A stretch of DNA of 64,000 nucleotides. Origin: an uncultured Erysipelotrichaceae bacterium (lineage in GTDB: Bacteria; Bacillota_I; Bacilli_A; Erysipelotrichales; Erysipelotrichaceae). The position numbers and the translations under genes are program-made. The stretch is from the NCBI GenBank assembly GCA_946537255.1, contig CAMNFS010000004.1:1-64000 (forward strand), in the 5' to 3' direction. Every line of letters starts with the position of its first letter. Position 1 is the first letter of the stretch. The notes under the pieces were generated by a model. That model was not told the DNA's origin. It made no database searches and saw nothing but the letters and a program-made list of their open reading frames with translations. Positions 40,543 through 48,940 of the stretch are shown here, in pieces.

Positions 40543-43500
40543 CTATCTGACATAGATGGTGTATTTCTTTGATTTTCCATCCGGAGAATAGAATGTAATG
40601 ACAGCTTTTCCGGTCTTGTTTGGATAAGTATAAATCCAGACAGGATAGCACATGCCGTAGTGCATCATATCTTTGTGATCCGGATCACTGTAACTCATTG
40701 GAGCGGCGGCATTGTAATCAAGATATACGCCAAGCAGGTCCCGGTCGGAAGTCTTTACCTCCACTCTTGCCGGAGTATCCACAAACAGACTGAGTTTTTT
40801 GGAACTGTCGACCGTAATTTCTGTAAACGGTTCGAAAGGTTTTGACTCACTGTTTCCGAATGCCCAGACACTGAGCGGCTTTGCAAGCCAGACGGTTGTT
40901 TCCGCATCATAGCCTGTTCCATCCGCAGAAACAGCCTTGATCTTTGCCTGAACGAATCCCTTATCGAATTCTGCAGCCTCAAGGATCTTCTTATTCAGAC
41001 TGAGAACCCCGTTCTTCAGTGTGACTGCCTTGAGCTCATTCACTTTTTCCAGAATGCTGGTGGATTTTTTATTGATATCCGTAAATGTGACATCCTGCAG
41101 TATGAACTCCGCTTTCTTTTCACTTGGCTTACCATATGTGCTTCCATAACTGACCAGTTTATTGAGATTCATGGACTTCCCAATTGAAAGCGAGAGTTTC
41201 TCAGCGCCGCCGAACTTTATGAAGGAAACCGGGACATGAACATTTACCGTAACAGTGTCCTTTTTTCTGGAACCATCATTTGCAGTGCAGGTTATTCTGG
41301 CGGTTCCTTTCCCAACGGCTGTTACCAGTCCATTGTCATCCACAGTCGCGACCTTGGGGTTGCTGGAGGTCCATACCGGCGGAATCTCATTACCTGTTAT
41401 CTGTGCAGTCAGCTGGGTCTGATTATGCTTTCCGTTGTAAACCGGACTGTTTGGAATATTCTTTGTGAAGATCGTAATGGAGGTGATATCCCCTTTCTTA
41501 TTTCTGACAGCCCGGGGATCCTCACTCAGAAGTACAAGAGATGTGGCTTTCCCATCTACCCTTACGGTTTTTTCACCGTAAATGGCTGATCCGTCTGATG
41601 CCGTCGCAACAACGGTGAATTCTGTACCGGCGGGTACTGATTTTCCTACCTTCAGCGTACCGTTCTTCGTGATACTGATTCCTTTGACCTCTTCTCTTAA
41701 GGACCAGGTTACGGATCTGTTCTTTGTACTGGATGGAAGCACGGATGCTTTCATGAGTGCACTTGCCCCCTGCGCCACTCCATCCTGACCGCTGATCGTT
41801 ACAGACTCAGCCAGCTGAACTGCAGTCACAGTACAGACAGCGCTCTTTTTGGATCCATCCAGAAGACGGAGCGTCACTCTGGCAGTTCCGGCTGCTTTTG
41901 CCTGAACTGTACCATCTGAGGTGACTTCCACAGTCTTTGGATCGGAACTGATCCATTCATGTTCCACTGCGGAGAGATCAACCGGATTGCCTTTGACATC
42001 CTTCAGAGTCCCGATCTGAATCCGGTCAGAGCCGATGATTCCTGCGTTAGCAGAGAATTTCAGTGACAGCTTCTGATTTTTCAATGTAAGAGATCCTATT
42101 TTTACCTTTGCAGGTTCAGGAGCATAGGTGTGAATAGTTATGGAAGAATTCTTTCCCAGTACACCCAGCCCGCTGACTGCGGCAGCGTTCAGAGTGACTG
42201 TACTCCCCTTTGGAAGCGTATCTGCGTACAGAAAGGTGTCTTTCTCAAAGATTTCGCCGTGGATCACCTCTTTGTTCCTGATGACCGGTTTTTTACCATC
42301 CGTGGAAAAAAGAATAGTGCTGTTCAGCTTCTCCTTTACCGGCGTAATCATGATATAAGCCCCCTGCGGAAGACTCTTCTCAAACGAAGTGATCGGCTGA
42401 TCCTCCTTGTTGAATATCTGAATCTTCACTTCCTGCTTTTCGTTGTCAAACATGTTTTCCATGTTCAGAATTCCCGCACCCATGCCTTCATCGGGACACG
42501 GAACCGCGGATTTTTTCAGTACCGCACGGCATTCCTCCGGACTGACGTGGCCGTGAACACTCATATACAGTGCCAGAGCCCCGCTGACAAGCGGTGTTGA
42601 AGCAGAGGTTCCGTTCATCCAATTGTAATAATTGTTGTACGGCTTATTGTCACTGGACCAGCAGGACCACATCTGTACGCCGGGTGCTGAGATGTCCACA
42701 TCCTTGCCATAATTGGAAAAAGGAGCTCTTCTTCCATTTCTGTCTACGGCAGCGACACAGATGGTTTCCTTGAATGTCGCTGGAAATACCCTGATATTGG
42801 TACCGTTGTTGGAGGCACTGCAGACCATCGTGATTCCTTTGCTGTAAAGGGTTTTGATCACCTGCTCTTCTTCCGCGGAGTATTTCTTGGCGGAAAGACT
42901 CATATTGACAATGTCGCAGTTTTCCTGCATGGCGCGGTTGAGCCCGCGAATCAGATTTGACCGCTTGTATGTGGTTTTTCCCAGGAAGACATCCATCGCA
43001 ACGATCTGGACATCCGGTGCTATTCCGGCCCCTCCGCTTCCATTGTCAGCGGCTGCTCCGATATATCCGGCCACTTCCGTTCCGTGTCCGCTTCCATAGT
43101 GTCTTACATCTCCCATGTCAACCATGGTGGTGTTATGTCTCAGTTCATAATGAAGATCATTTGTACCGCAGTCAATAACACCGACCTTGACCTTATCACT
43201 TCCGGTTGTCACATTCCATGCGGCATAGGTTCCGATCATATCGTGATACCACTGAAAGGAGGAATTTGTCGGATCCTTGAGATAGGTATCGGGGTCCTTA
43301 AATGCCTCTTCAACCCATCCCGACCAGTCTCTTGCCTTTGGAAGGGATTCCAGGGATTCCGTTCCCTCTTCGTATTCGATATCCGGTTCGATTTCACTGA
43401 GATAGTCCGGTTCCACAAAGGGAAGGCGTTCATCCTCAAGACATGCCAGAACCGCATCCTTAACTGTGATCTCTGGATCGGTAAGCGTGATCTCGCCGAC

Positions 43501-44040
43501 CCCGTCCCTGAGACAGGAAAGCTCGCCATGATAGATCTCTGCCGCAGTTTCCGCATAGGCTTCATCTTCGGTAAGAACAATCAGCGTCCCGGGTTCATAA
43601 TCAATGCCTTCCGTACTTTCCTCCAGCTGCCCTTTCACATCGTATTCAAGACAGTTTCGGCGCAGGGTCAGATCGGTTTCGGAAGGTTCAAAACCATCAG
43701 GAACAGCAAACCGTGGGGATTTCTCCTCCGGTTGGCTCACAGTCTCTGTTACTTCTTCCTCATTCTTTTCTTCTTCGCTGTCATTTTCCGGTATTTCGAC
43801 AGCCGCATCACTTTCCGTGTGTTCTTCCTCTGAAACGGATACGTCTTCTTCCAAAACCTCTTCCACCGCAGGTTCATCTTCTGTTTCCGGTTGTGAAACC
43901 GGTTCGATGATCTCGGACTGACCGGTTTCTTCTTCTGAATCAGTCGGGGAAGCTTCTTCCGCACAGACTGTGCTGACGCCCATGGTCAAAGCAAGCAGCG
44001 TGCTGATGAACATCGTATAGGGAGTGTTTCTATGCTTCAT
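40543..44040 (-). CDS. Secreted subtilisin-like serine protease with bacterial Ig-like domains
   Basis: Exported protein of 1165 aa. A signal peptide (about 1-27, ending in VCA) is followed by a very acidic Glu/Ser/Val-rich region (28-110) and a prodomain-like stretch. The S8 protease domain has the triad Asp290 (VGVIDCG), His319 (GSGHGTEVAGYIG) and Ser479 (NGTSASTPLVSG), with the oxyanion Asn in CSASNNGTN. A chitobiase-like domain is next, then at least two BIG2-type Ig-like domains (EWISSDPKTVEVTSDGTVQAKAAGTARVTL and PVWTSSNPKVATVDDNGLVTAVGKGTARIT). It ends TIYVR with no LPXTG motif or membrane tail. AAAGGAG precedes the ATG. Its target may be the neighbouring surface protein or host/polymer substrates. 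Confidence 0.93.
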   Translation of the reverse strand: MKHRNTPYTMFISTLLALTMGVSTVCAEEASPTDSEEETGQSEIIEPVSQPETEDEPAVEEVLEEDVSVSEEEHTESDAAVEIPENDSEEEKNEEEVTETVSQPEEKSPRFAVPDGFEPSETDLTLRRNCLEYDVKGQLEESTEGIDYEPGTLIVLTEDEAYAETAAEIYHGELSCLRDGVGEITLTDPEITVKDAVLACLEDERLPFVEPDYLSEIEPDIEYEEGTESLESLPKARDWSGWVEEAFKDPDTYLKDPTNSSFQWYHDMIGTYAAWNVTTGSDKVKVGVIDCGTNDLHYELRHNTTMVDMGDVRHYGSGHGTEVAGYIGAAADNGSGGAGIAPDVQIVAMDVFLGKTTYKRSNLIRGLNRAMQENCDIVNMSLSAKKYSAEEEQVIKTLYSKGITMVCSASNNGTNIRVFPATFKETICVAAVDRNGRRAPFSNYGKDVDISAPGVQMWSCWSSDNKPYNNYYNWMNGTSASTPLVSGALALYMSVHGHVSPEECRAVLKKSAVPCPDEGMGAGILNMENMFDNEKQEVKIQIFNKEDQPITSFEKSLPQGAYIMITPVKEKLNSTILFSTDGKKPVIRNKEVIHGEIFEKDTFLYADTLPKGSTVTLNAAAVSGLGVLGKNSSITIHTYAPEPAKVKIGSLTLKNQKLSLKFSANAGIIGSDRIQIGTLKDVKGNPVDLSAVEHEWISSDPKTVEVTSDGTVQAKAAGTARVTLRLLDGSKKSAVCTVTAVQLAESVTISGQDGVAQGASALMKASVLPSSTKNRSVTWSLREEVKGISITKNGTLKVGKSVPAGTEFTVVATASDGSAIYGEKTVRVDGKATSLVLLSEDPRAVRNKKGDITSITIFTKNIPNSPVYNGKHNQTQLTAQITGNEIPPVWTSSNPKVATVDDNGLVTAVGKGTARITCTANDGSRKKDTVTVNVHVPVSFIKFGGAEKLSLSIGKSMNLNKLVSYGSTYGKPSEKKAEFILQDVTFTDINKKSTSILEKVNELKAVTLKNGVLSLNKKILEAAEFDKGFVQAKIKAVSADGTGYDAETTVWLAKPLSVWAFGNSESKPFEPFTEITVDSSKKLSLFVDTPARVEVKTSDRDLLGVYLDYNAAAPMSYSDPDHKDMMHYGMCYPVWIYTYPNKTGKAVITFYSPDGKSKKYTIYVR

Positions 44041-44085
44041 ATGGATTCTCCTTTTTATTCAGGGTCATTTTGATGAGATGAAGAA

Positions 44086-44091
44086 ATTATA
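44086..44091 (-). promoter_or_regulatory. -10 element of the subtilase gene
   Basis: TATAAT on the minus strand, about 45 bp before the ATG, downstream of the previous gene's terminator. No clear -35. Confidence 0.45.
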
Positions 44092-44131
44092 AATCATCCG
44101 GATTCATTCTGCGAGAAAGACTTCCCGAATC

Positions 44132-44159
44132 AGAAAAAGGACTTTTCAGCCCTTCTTCT
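44132..44159 (-). terminator. Intrinsic terminator of the repeat surface-protein gene
   Basis: On the minus strand AGAAGAAGGGCT-GAAA-AGTCCTTTTTCT makes a 12-pair stem (two G-T pairs) whose 3' arm carries the T-run. It separates the two surface-protein genes into independent units. Confidence 0.7.
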
Positions 44160-44172
44160 GATGATTCACTGA

Positions 44173-47100
44173 TTATTCTTCGCTGATGTCATCATCTTCT
44201 TCCTTGACCTGCTTGGTCAGAACAAGAATCAGCCCGGCGATTAACATGAACAGGACTGCTCCGCCGCCGATCAGAATTCCTGTCGGGAATTCCTTTTTCT
44301 TAACGGCAGACGCGGTTTCGTTATCCGGCACCAGCACAATCCCTTCCGTACTTTCACTGCCCGGTTTGATAACGGGTGTATTCGGAGAAGCAGAAGGCTT
44401 CAGATCAGTAGTATCCGGCTTTGCAGTGCTTCCTGAACCGGAGGAGCTGTTCTGGGACTGTGACTCGGTCCCATTGCTGCTCTGTGAAGGAGCTGCGGGG
44501 GTTCCGGTTCCATTACTGCTGGCTCCCTGATTGGAAGGCACTGCGGTGATGACTGGCGCACTGTTGGAAGATGGTGTGGATGCCGGGGCATAACTGCCGC
44601 CGGACCCGCTGCCGGAGGAAGGATTGGAACTGCTGTTATTTGTGATTTCCCGGTAGGTATTGGTCAGAGAAATGGAGAGAGGTGATTTTGCGGTATGCGT
44701 CTTTTTGACCTCAAAGGTTCCCGAACTTGCGATGCTGAGCGTAAAGCCGCTGATTGCCGCTGAACTGAGTTCTTCTTCCAGCACATATTTTCCGACCGGA
44801 AGATTCAGCCATGGTTTGGTTTCTCCGGCAATGAAGGAAACCCACGCATCCGCCTGACTGGAAGCTCTGGTGCCGTCCTGATAGTAATAGAAGCCGCTGG
44901 TGCTCTTGACCGCAATCCGGTACTGCTGTCCTGCCGCAGACATGGGAGCTCCTCTTACAATCTTGGTAATCAGGACATTGCCGGTATTCGAGTTGACGGT
45001 ATACCGGTTCAGAACATTCGCCGTCACTTTTTTCCCGCCTGCGACACTGTAGCTTCCGGTACCGGTCGTTTTCAGGGAATAGTTCTCAATTTCCGCATCC
45101 TTCGTATTCTCTTCCACCGTATAGATACCGGCAGGAAGATTATTCCAGTTTCTTGTTTCCCCTGCCTTGAAGCTGACATAATGCGGGGAAGTTCCATATA
45201 CGGAACCGCTGGTCCGGTAATATCTGCCATATGCATCCTTTACCGCAATCCCATAGGTCTTTGAGGACGCGGAGGATGGAGCGCCGCTTACGGTATTTGT
45301 GACACTCAGTGTTCCCGCGGAGGAATAGGTATTTTCAATATCCACTGTCTTTGTTCCGGTATCGGAAAGAACGATCTTTCCGGTTCCTTCAACATTCAGG
45401 GCATAGCCGCTGATCAAAGCGGACTCCAAATCCTCTTCCAGTGTATAGGTACCGGCAGAAAGCCCTTCCCAGCTTCTGCTTTCGCCGTTATGAATCGTGA
45501 TGTAAACCGGAGAAGTACCGGCAATGGTTCCATCTGACTTGTAATAAGTCCCTGCCGCATCCCGCAATGCAATCCGGTAGGCTTTGGAATCTGCGGAGGA
45601 AGGTGCGCCATAGACATAAAGATTTACTACAAGATCACTTCTTCTGGCCCTGTAGTTATTGTGAACTTCCGCTTCATTCAGCGCACTTGTGCTGACCGTA
45701 ACCTCACCGGTTCCCTTCACGTTCAGTTCATAGCCATCAATCTGGGCGTGATCAAGATCTTCCTCAATGTAGTACGTGCCATCCTTCAGGCCATTCCAGG
45801 CAATGGATTCCCCTGCCAGGAAGGAAACATAGTCCGGCTGCGGCCCGGCGATACTTCCGTCTGTGGAATAGTAGACATTGTCTCCATCCCGCAGTGCGAT
45901 CCGGTATTCCCGGTTCTTTTCCTTTGCCGGCAGACCGCTTACGGTCTTGGTAATGACAAGAGATCCATCCACTTTGGTATAGACAACAGTATCCGTGAGT
46001 TCAGCAGGATGATCCGCGGTTTTTGTTTCATCTACCTGAACATATCCTTCCTTCGGATCTGTATGGTGTGTCACTTCATAGCCTTCTATCTCAAGATCCG
46101 CCATGTCGATATCCACGGCATAGATTCCTGATGGAAGATTGATCCAGCGGCTGGGATTACTGAGAGATACCGGAATCCAGATCGATTCCTGTGTTTCCGC
46201 GATAGAACCATCCGGGCGGTAGAATTCCATTGTCTCCGTATTTCTGAGAGCTGCCCGGAATTCCTTCTTCTCTGCTTCTTCGGGAACCGGGTAGGAACTG
46301 GATCCGCTTTCCAGGAACAGGGTGAGATCAAATACTCCCTGATCCTTACGGTAGATGGTTTCAACATCTCTTGTGATCACAGCAGGTTCATCGGAAATGC
46401 TGAACTCCGTATCGCCTGTAAATTCGTGGACATATCCCCTGACAGATACCTCGGCTTCATCTTCCAGAATGACATAGTCACCTTCCGGAAGATGATTCCA
46501 GACGGCGGAATCCTTTCTTCCATGGAATACAACAAAGGCATCCTCAGGCGTTTCAGCCTCTTTTCCATCCGGCAGATAATACGCCCCGTCTTTGCCCAGT
46601 ACGGCAATCCTGTAAGAAGAAGGAATCTCTTCCTCTTCAGCACCGGAAACGGTGTGAGAAATGGTGACACTGCCGCTTTCGGCTGTATATTCGCATGCAA
46701 ACAGGACTTCGGAAGTCTGCTTTGGATCAGCTGCTGCAGTAACAAGTGCGCCTTCTTCCTCATCATACGGATTTCCGTTTACTCTGACTGAAAACCCGGG
46801 TTTTGCAAGGTTCGTTGCCGCAAAAGCAATCTCTGTTCCGGAAGGAATTTCCTTAAGGGTCCACACAAACGGATCCGTATCCGTACCGGTTCCTTCTTCC
46901 GCTGTTTCCGCGGTCATGATTCCATTTTCATATCCGTTGGTAATACGGAAATCGGGAATCACACTCAGTCCGGAAAACGAAGCTTTTACCGTAATGGATG
47001 CTTTTTCTGCGGATGCTTTGCGGGCGGAAAGAAACAGTTCCGTTCCATTCAGATAGGTATTGCGAACCATGGATTCCGTATCAGAAGAGATGCGGAATTC

Positions 47101-48702
47101 AAATGGCTCTGAATCCTTCTCATATCCTTCCGCGGCTGTGATCTCCCGGAGGGTATAGGTTTTATTCTCTTCCAGCGTCCATCCGGATTCCGTACTTCCT
47201 TTGACAAGGAAACGGCCGTTATGATCCGTTGTGAATTCCACCGGATTTCCAAGCTGATCCATGACGGGACCGTTTTCATCAAAGAGACCCCATACCGCGC
47301 CGGCAACTCCGGTTTTCGGATCTTCAGCGTCTGTTTTGACGATGGAAATGGAAAGAGGCTCCGTTTTGGATTCCTCAGGAAGGTCCTTGCCGTATTCTGA
47401 CACGGTTTCATCCTTTGAATCTGTTTCTTCGGCTGTTTCAGAAGAATTCTGGTTTTCCTGAGGATTCTGGATCGTTTCTTCCGGATTCGTTTCATCCTGA
47501 ACAATAGATTCCGGCTGGATTACTTCCTCTTCAGGCAGCGCTTCACAGCGAATGGAAATGACATAGGTACTGCCCTCTGTATCGGTAACTGTGAGCGTTC
47601 TTTCGCCTTCGAAACTGTGATCCGCCCGGATGATCCAGTCCTCTCCATAAGGTTCAGCCGCAAGCACGGAACTGTCTGAACTGCGCACATCCGTCAGTGA
47701 AGAAGCAGAAATGGAAAGCTCATTCAGAATGGATGAAAGACTGACCTCACTTTTCTCCCGGATCACCCAGGAATAACTGTCATAGACATGTGAGAGAGTA
47801 TAACTTACACCGAACGCGGAAAAGCTTTTGCCGGTGTATCGGATTTCCTGAATTCCCCCGTTTCTGACAGAGATGTTGCCATTGAGCACTTCACCCTTTC
47901 CGCTGTCTGAAACACGGACAATCCTGGCGGAATGAATGGATGAACTGCTGTCGCCTGCCTGAATCGGAGAGAGGAAGGTCATGGTGATGGAAACCGAGTC
48001 AGCCGGCTTGATCCGCTTCTCCCCTTCCGTGAAATAAACATCATAGAGAACAAACTCAGATCCTTCCTTCAGACCAAGTCCGGAAAAGGAACTGACCGCT
48101 TTCTGATATGCCGAACTGCCTGGCGCAAGATAATCCGCATGAAGTACGGTATTTTCACTGAGACCGGCAGACTTCTTCGCGCTGGCAGTTACATTGACCG
48201 AACCATCTGAGACAGTAAGCCGGACTGCGGATGCCTGACTGGTGCCGGATTCTGTTTTCTTCGAGTCTGTTTCCTTTTTTCGATAATGAAAGGTAAACCG
48301 AATTTCCGATGTACCTGGAAAGACATCGGAATAATAAACCGGAAGACCGGCTTTGGAAGTATAGTACTGACTTCCGATCGCACTGACACTGTCCGTAACG
48401 GCATCCGGACGGACAACAGTCACTTCTCCGGTAAAGACATAGCCCGTTCCAAGATCCCCGGCCATTCCGGATACCGCCGTCGGAGTTTCATTGACGATCA
48501 GTGTCCCGGATTTCTGTGTATTGTCTTCATCACAGAGATAAACGGCGGAAAGAACAGGACCGGCCGGTACTGTTTCATATGCGGGGGAAGATCCTTCTCC
48601 CTCTCTGCCGTCTGTTTCAGCCGATACCGCGGTACCGCTCTGAAAAAACAGATTCATGGAAAGCAATGCTGTAAACAGCTTTTTTACGGTAGTTTTCATC
48701 AC
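44173..48702 (-). CDS. Large repeat surface protein with SpaA-type domain and C-terminal membrane anchor
   Basis: Exported protein of 1509 aa, probably an adhesin or stalk. The signal peptide ends near AVSA (residue 28). Residues about 30-400 form an unrecognised N-terminal region. An acidic Glu/Asn/Gln linker (about 400-445) precedes a SpaA/Cna-B-type domain (ISIVKTDAEDPKTGVAGAVWGLFDENG to TLREITAAEGYEKDS, about 446-545), which in pilins often makes a Lys-Asn isopeptide bond. Six tandem repeats of about 110 residues follow (about 671-1354). A Ser/Gly/Asn/Pro linker leads to KEFPTGILIGGGAVLFMLIAGLILVLT and an acidic tail. The anchor resembles a sortase signal but lacks a true LPXTG and ends in Glu/Asp rather than Lys/Arg. 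A structured leader precedes it. Confidence 0.88.
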   Translation of the reverse strand: MMKTTVKKLFTALLSMNLFFQSGTAVSAETDGREGEGSSPAYETVPAGPVLSAVYLCDEDNTQKSGTLIVNETPTAVSGMAGDLGTGYVFTGEVTVVRPDAVTDSVSAIGSQYYTSKAGLPVYYSDVFPGTSEIRFTFHYRKKETDSKKTESGTSQASAVRLTVSDGSVNVTASAKKSAGLSENTVLHADYLAPGSSAYQKAVSSFSGLGLKEGSEFVLYDVYFTEGEKRIKPADSVSITMTFLSPIQAGDSSSSIHSARIVRVSDSGKGEVLNGNISVRNGGIQEIRYTGKSFSAFGVSYTLSHVYDSYSWVIREKSEVSLSSILNELSISASSLTDVRSSDSSVLAAEPYGEDWIIRADHSFEGERTLTVTDTEGSTYVISIRCEALPEEEVIQPESIVQDETNPEETIQNPQENQNSSETAEETDSKDETVSEYGKDLPEESKTEPLSISIVKTDAEDPKTGVAGAVWGLFDENGPVMDQLGNPVEFTTDHNGRFLVKGSTESGWTLEENKTYTLREITAAEGYEKDSEPFEFRISSDTESMVRNTYLNGTELFLSARKASAEKASITVKASFSGLSVIPDFRITNGYENGIMTAETAEEGTGTDTDPFVWTLKEIPSGTEIAFAATNLAKPGFSVRVNGNPYDEEEGALVTAAADPKQTSEVLFACEYTAESGSVTISHTVSGAEEEEIPSSYRIAVLGKDGAYYLPDGKEAETPEDAFVVFHGRKDSAVWNHLPEGDYVILEDEAEVSVRGYVHEFTGDTEFSISDEPAVITRDVETIYRKDQGVFDLTLFLESGSSSYPVPEEAEKKEFRAALRNTETMEFYRPDGSIAETQESIWIPVSLSNPSRWINLPSGIYAVDIDMADLEIEGYEVTHHTDPKEGYVQVDETKTADHPAELTDTVVYTKVDGSLVITKTVSGLPAKEKNREYRIALRDGDNVYYSTDGSIAGPQPDYVSFLAGESIAWNGLKDGTYYIEEDLDHAQIDGYELNVKGTGEVTVSTSALNEAEVHNNYRARRSDLVVNLYVYGAPSSADSKAYRIALRDAAGTYYKSDGTIAGTSPVYITIHNGESRSWEGLSAGTYTLEEDLESALISGYALNVEGTGKIVLSDTGTKTVDIENTYSSAGTLSVTNTVSGAPSSASSKTYGIAVKDAYGRYYRTSGSVYGTSPHYVSFKAGETRNWNNLPAGIYTVEENTKDAEIENYSLKTTGTGSYSVAGGKKVTANVLNRYTVNSNTGNVLITKIVRGAPMSAAGQQYRIAVKSTSGFYYYQDGTRASSQADAWVSFIAGETKPWLNLPVGKYVLEEELSSAAISGFTLSIASSGTFEVKKTHTAKSPLSISLTNTYREITNNSSSNPSSGSGSGGSYAPASTPSSNSAPVITAVPSNQGASSNGTGTPAAPSQSSNGTESQSQNSSSGSGSTAKPDTTDLKPSASPNTPVIKPGSESTEGIVLVPDNETASAVKKKEFPTGILIGGGAVLFMLIAGLILVLTKQVKEEDDDISEE
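44640..46690 (-). repeat. Six tandem protein-coding repeats of about 110 codons
   Basis: Copies begin near 46690, 46345, 45980, 45635, 45325 and 44990 (reading leftwards). Shared pattern: a strand like LVITKTVSGAPSS, then YRIALRD..GxYY..DGTxAG, then VSFxAGExxxWxxLPAGTYxLEEDLxxAxIxGYxL and TGTGxxxV. Copies 3-6 are close to each other; copies 1-2 are diverged. The DNA copies differ enough that the array is old rather than recently expanded. Confidence 0.85.
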
Positions 48703-48726
48703 ACACCTCCCTCAGCTGATTCGTAT

Positions 48727-48814
48727 GCGTCCTGCTTCCGGCAGTATTCTGAATCGACCCTTTTTCCCTGATATTTCCGGGAAGGTATCGATAAGCCGGA
48801 AAAAGGCAGGACGC
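48727..48814 (-). promoter_or_regulatory. Long structured 5' leader of the surface-protein gene
   Basis: A nested stem brings together GCGTCCTGC (48727-48735) and GCAGGACGC (48806-48814), then CCGGC (48738-48742) and GCCGG (48795-48799). An inner TTCCC (48764-48768) pairs with GGGAA (48779-48783). It lies about 25 nt before the ATG on the minus strand. No known riboswitch class fits. Confidence 0.55.
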
Positions 48815-48829
48815 AAAGACATGGTTACA

Positions 48830-48847
48830 GTTTCAATGTATCGAAAC
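48830..48847. promoter_or_regulatory. 18-bp near-palindrome in the surface-protein promoter region
   Basis: GTTTCAATGTATCGAAAC has perfect 5-bp outer arms and a largely symmetric centre. It overlaps the -10-like TACATT read on the minus strand, as a repressor operator would. Confidence 0.4.
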
Positions 48848-48901
48848 TATCTGATTGCAATATGGAAATTATGTGAAAATTCTGTGAACATCTGAGTGCC
48901 A

Positions 48902-48940
48902 AATAAAAAAAGAGCTGATCGCCGCAGGCAGAGATCAGCT
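48902..48940 (-). terminator. Intrinsic terminator of the MATE gene
   Basis: On the minus strand AGCTGATC (48933-48940) pairs with GATCAGCT (48913-48920), with a T-run following. The MATE stop codon (48935-48937) lies inside the first arm. Confidence 0.88.

Noticed and set aside
44255-44290. Classical LPXTG sortase signal in the large surface protein
   Set aside because: Only FPTG is present, and the tail after the helix is acidic, so a standard sortase signal cannot be claimed.
48810-48818. GACGCAAAG on the plus strand, as in class I c-di-GMP riboswitches
   Set aside because: The upstream partner stem and tetraloop receptor are missing, and no plus-strand gene follows.
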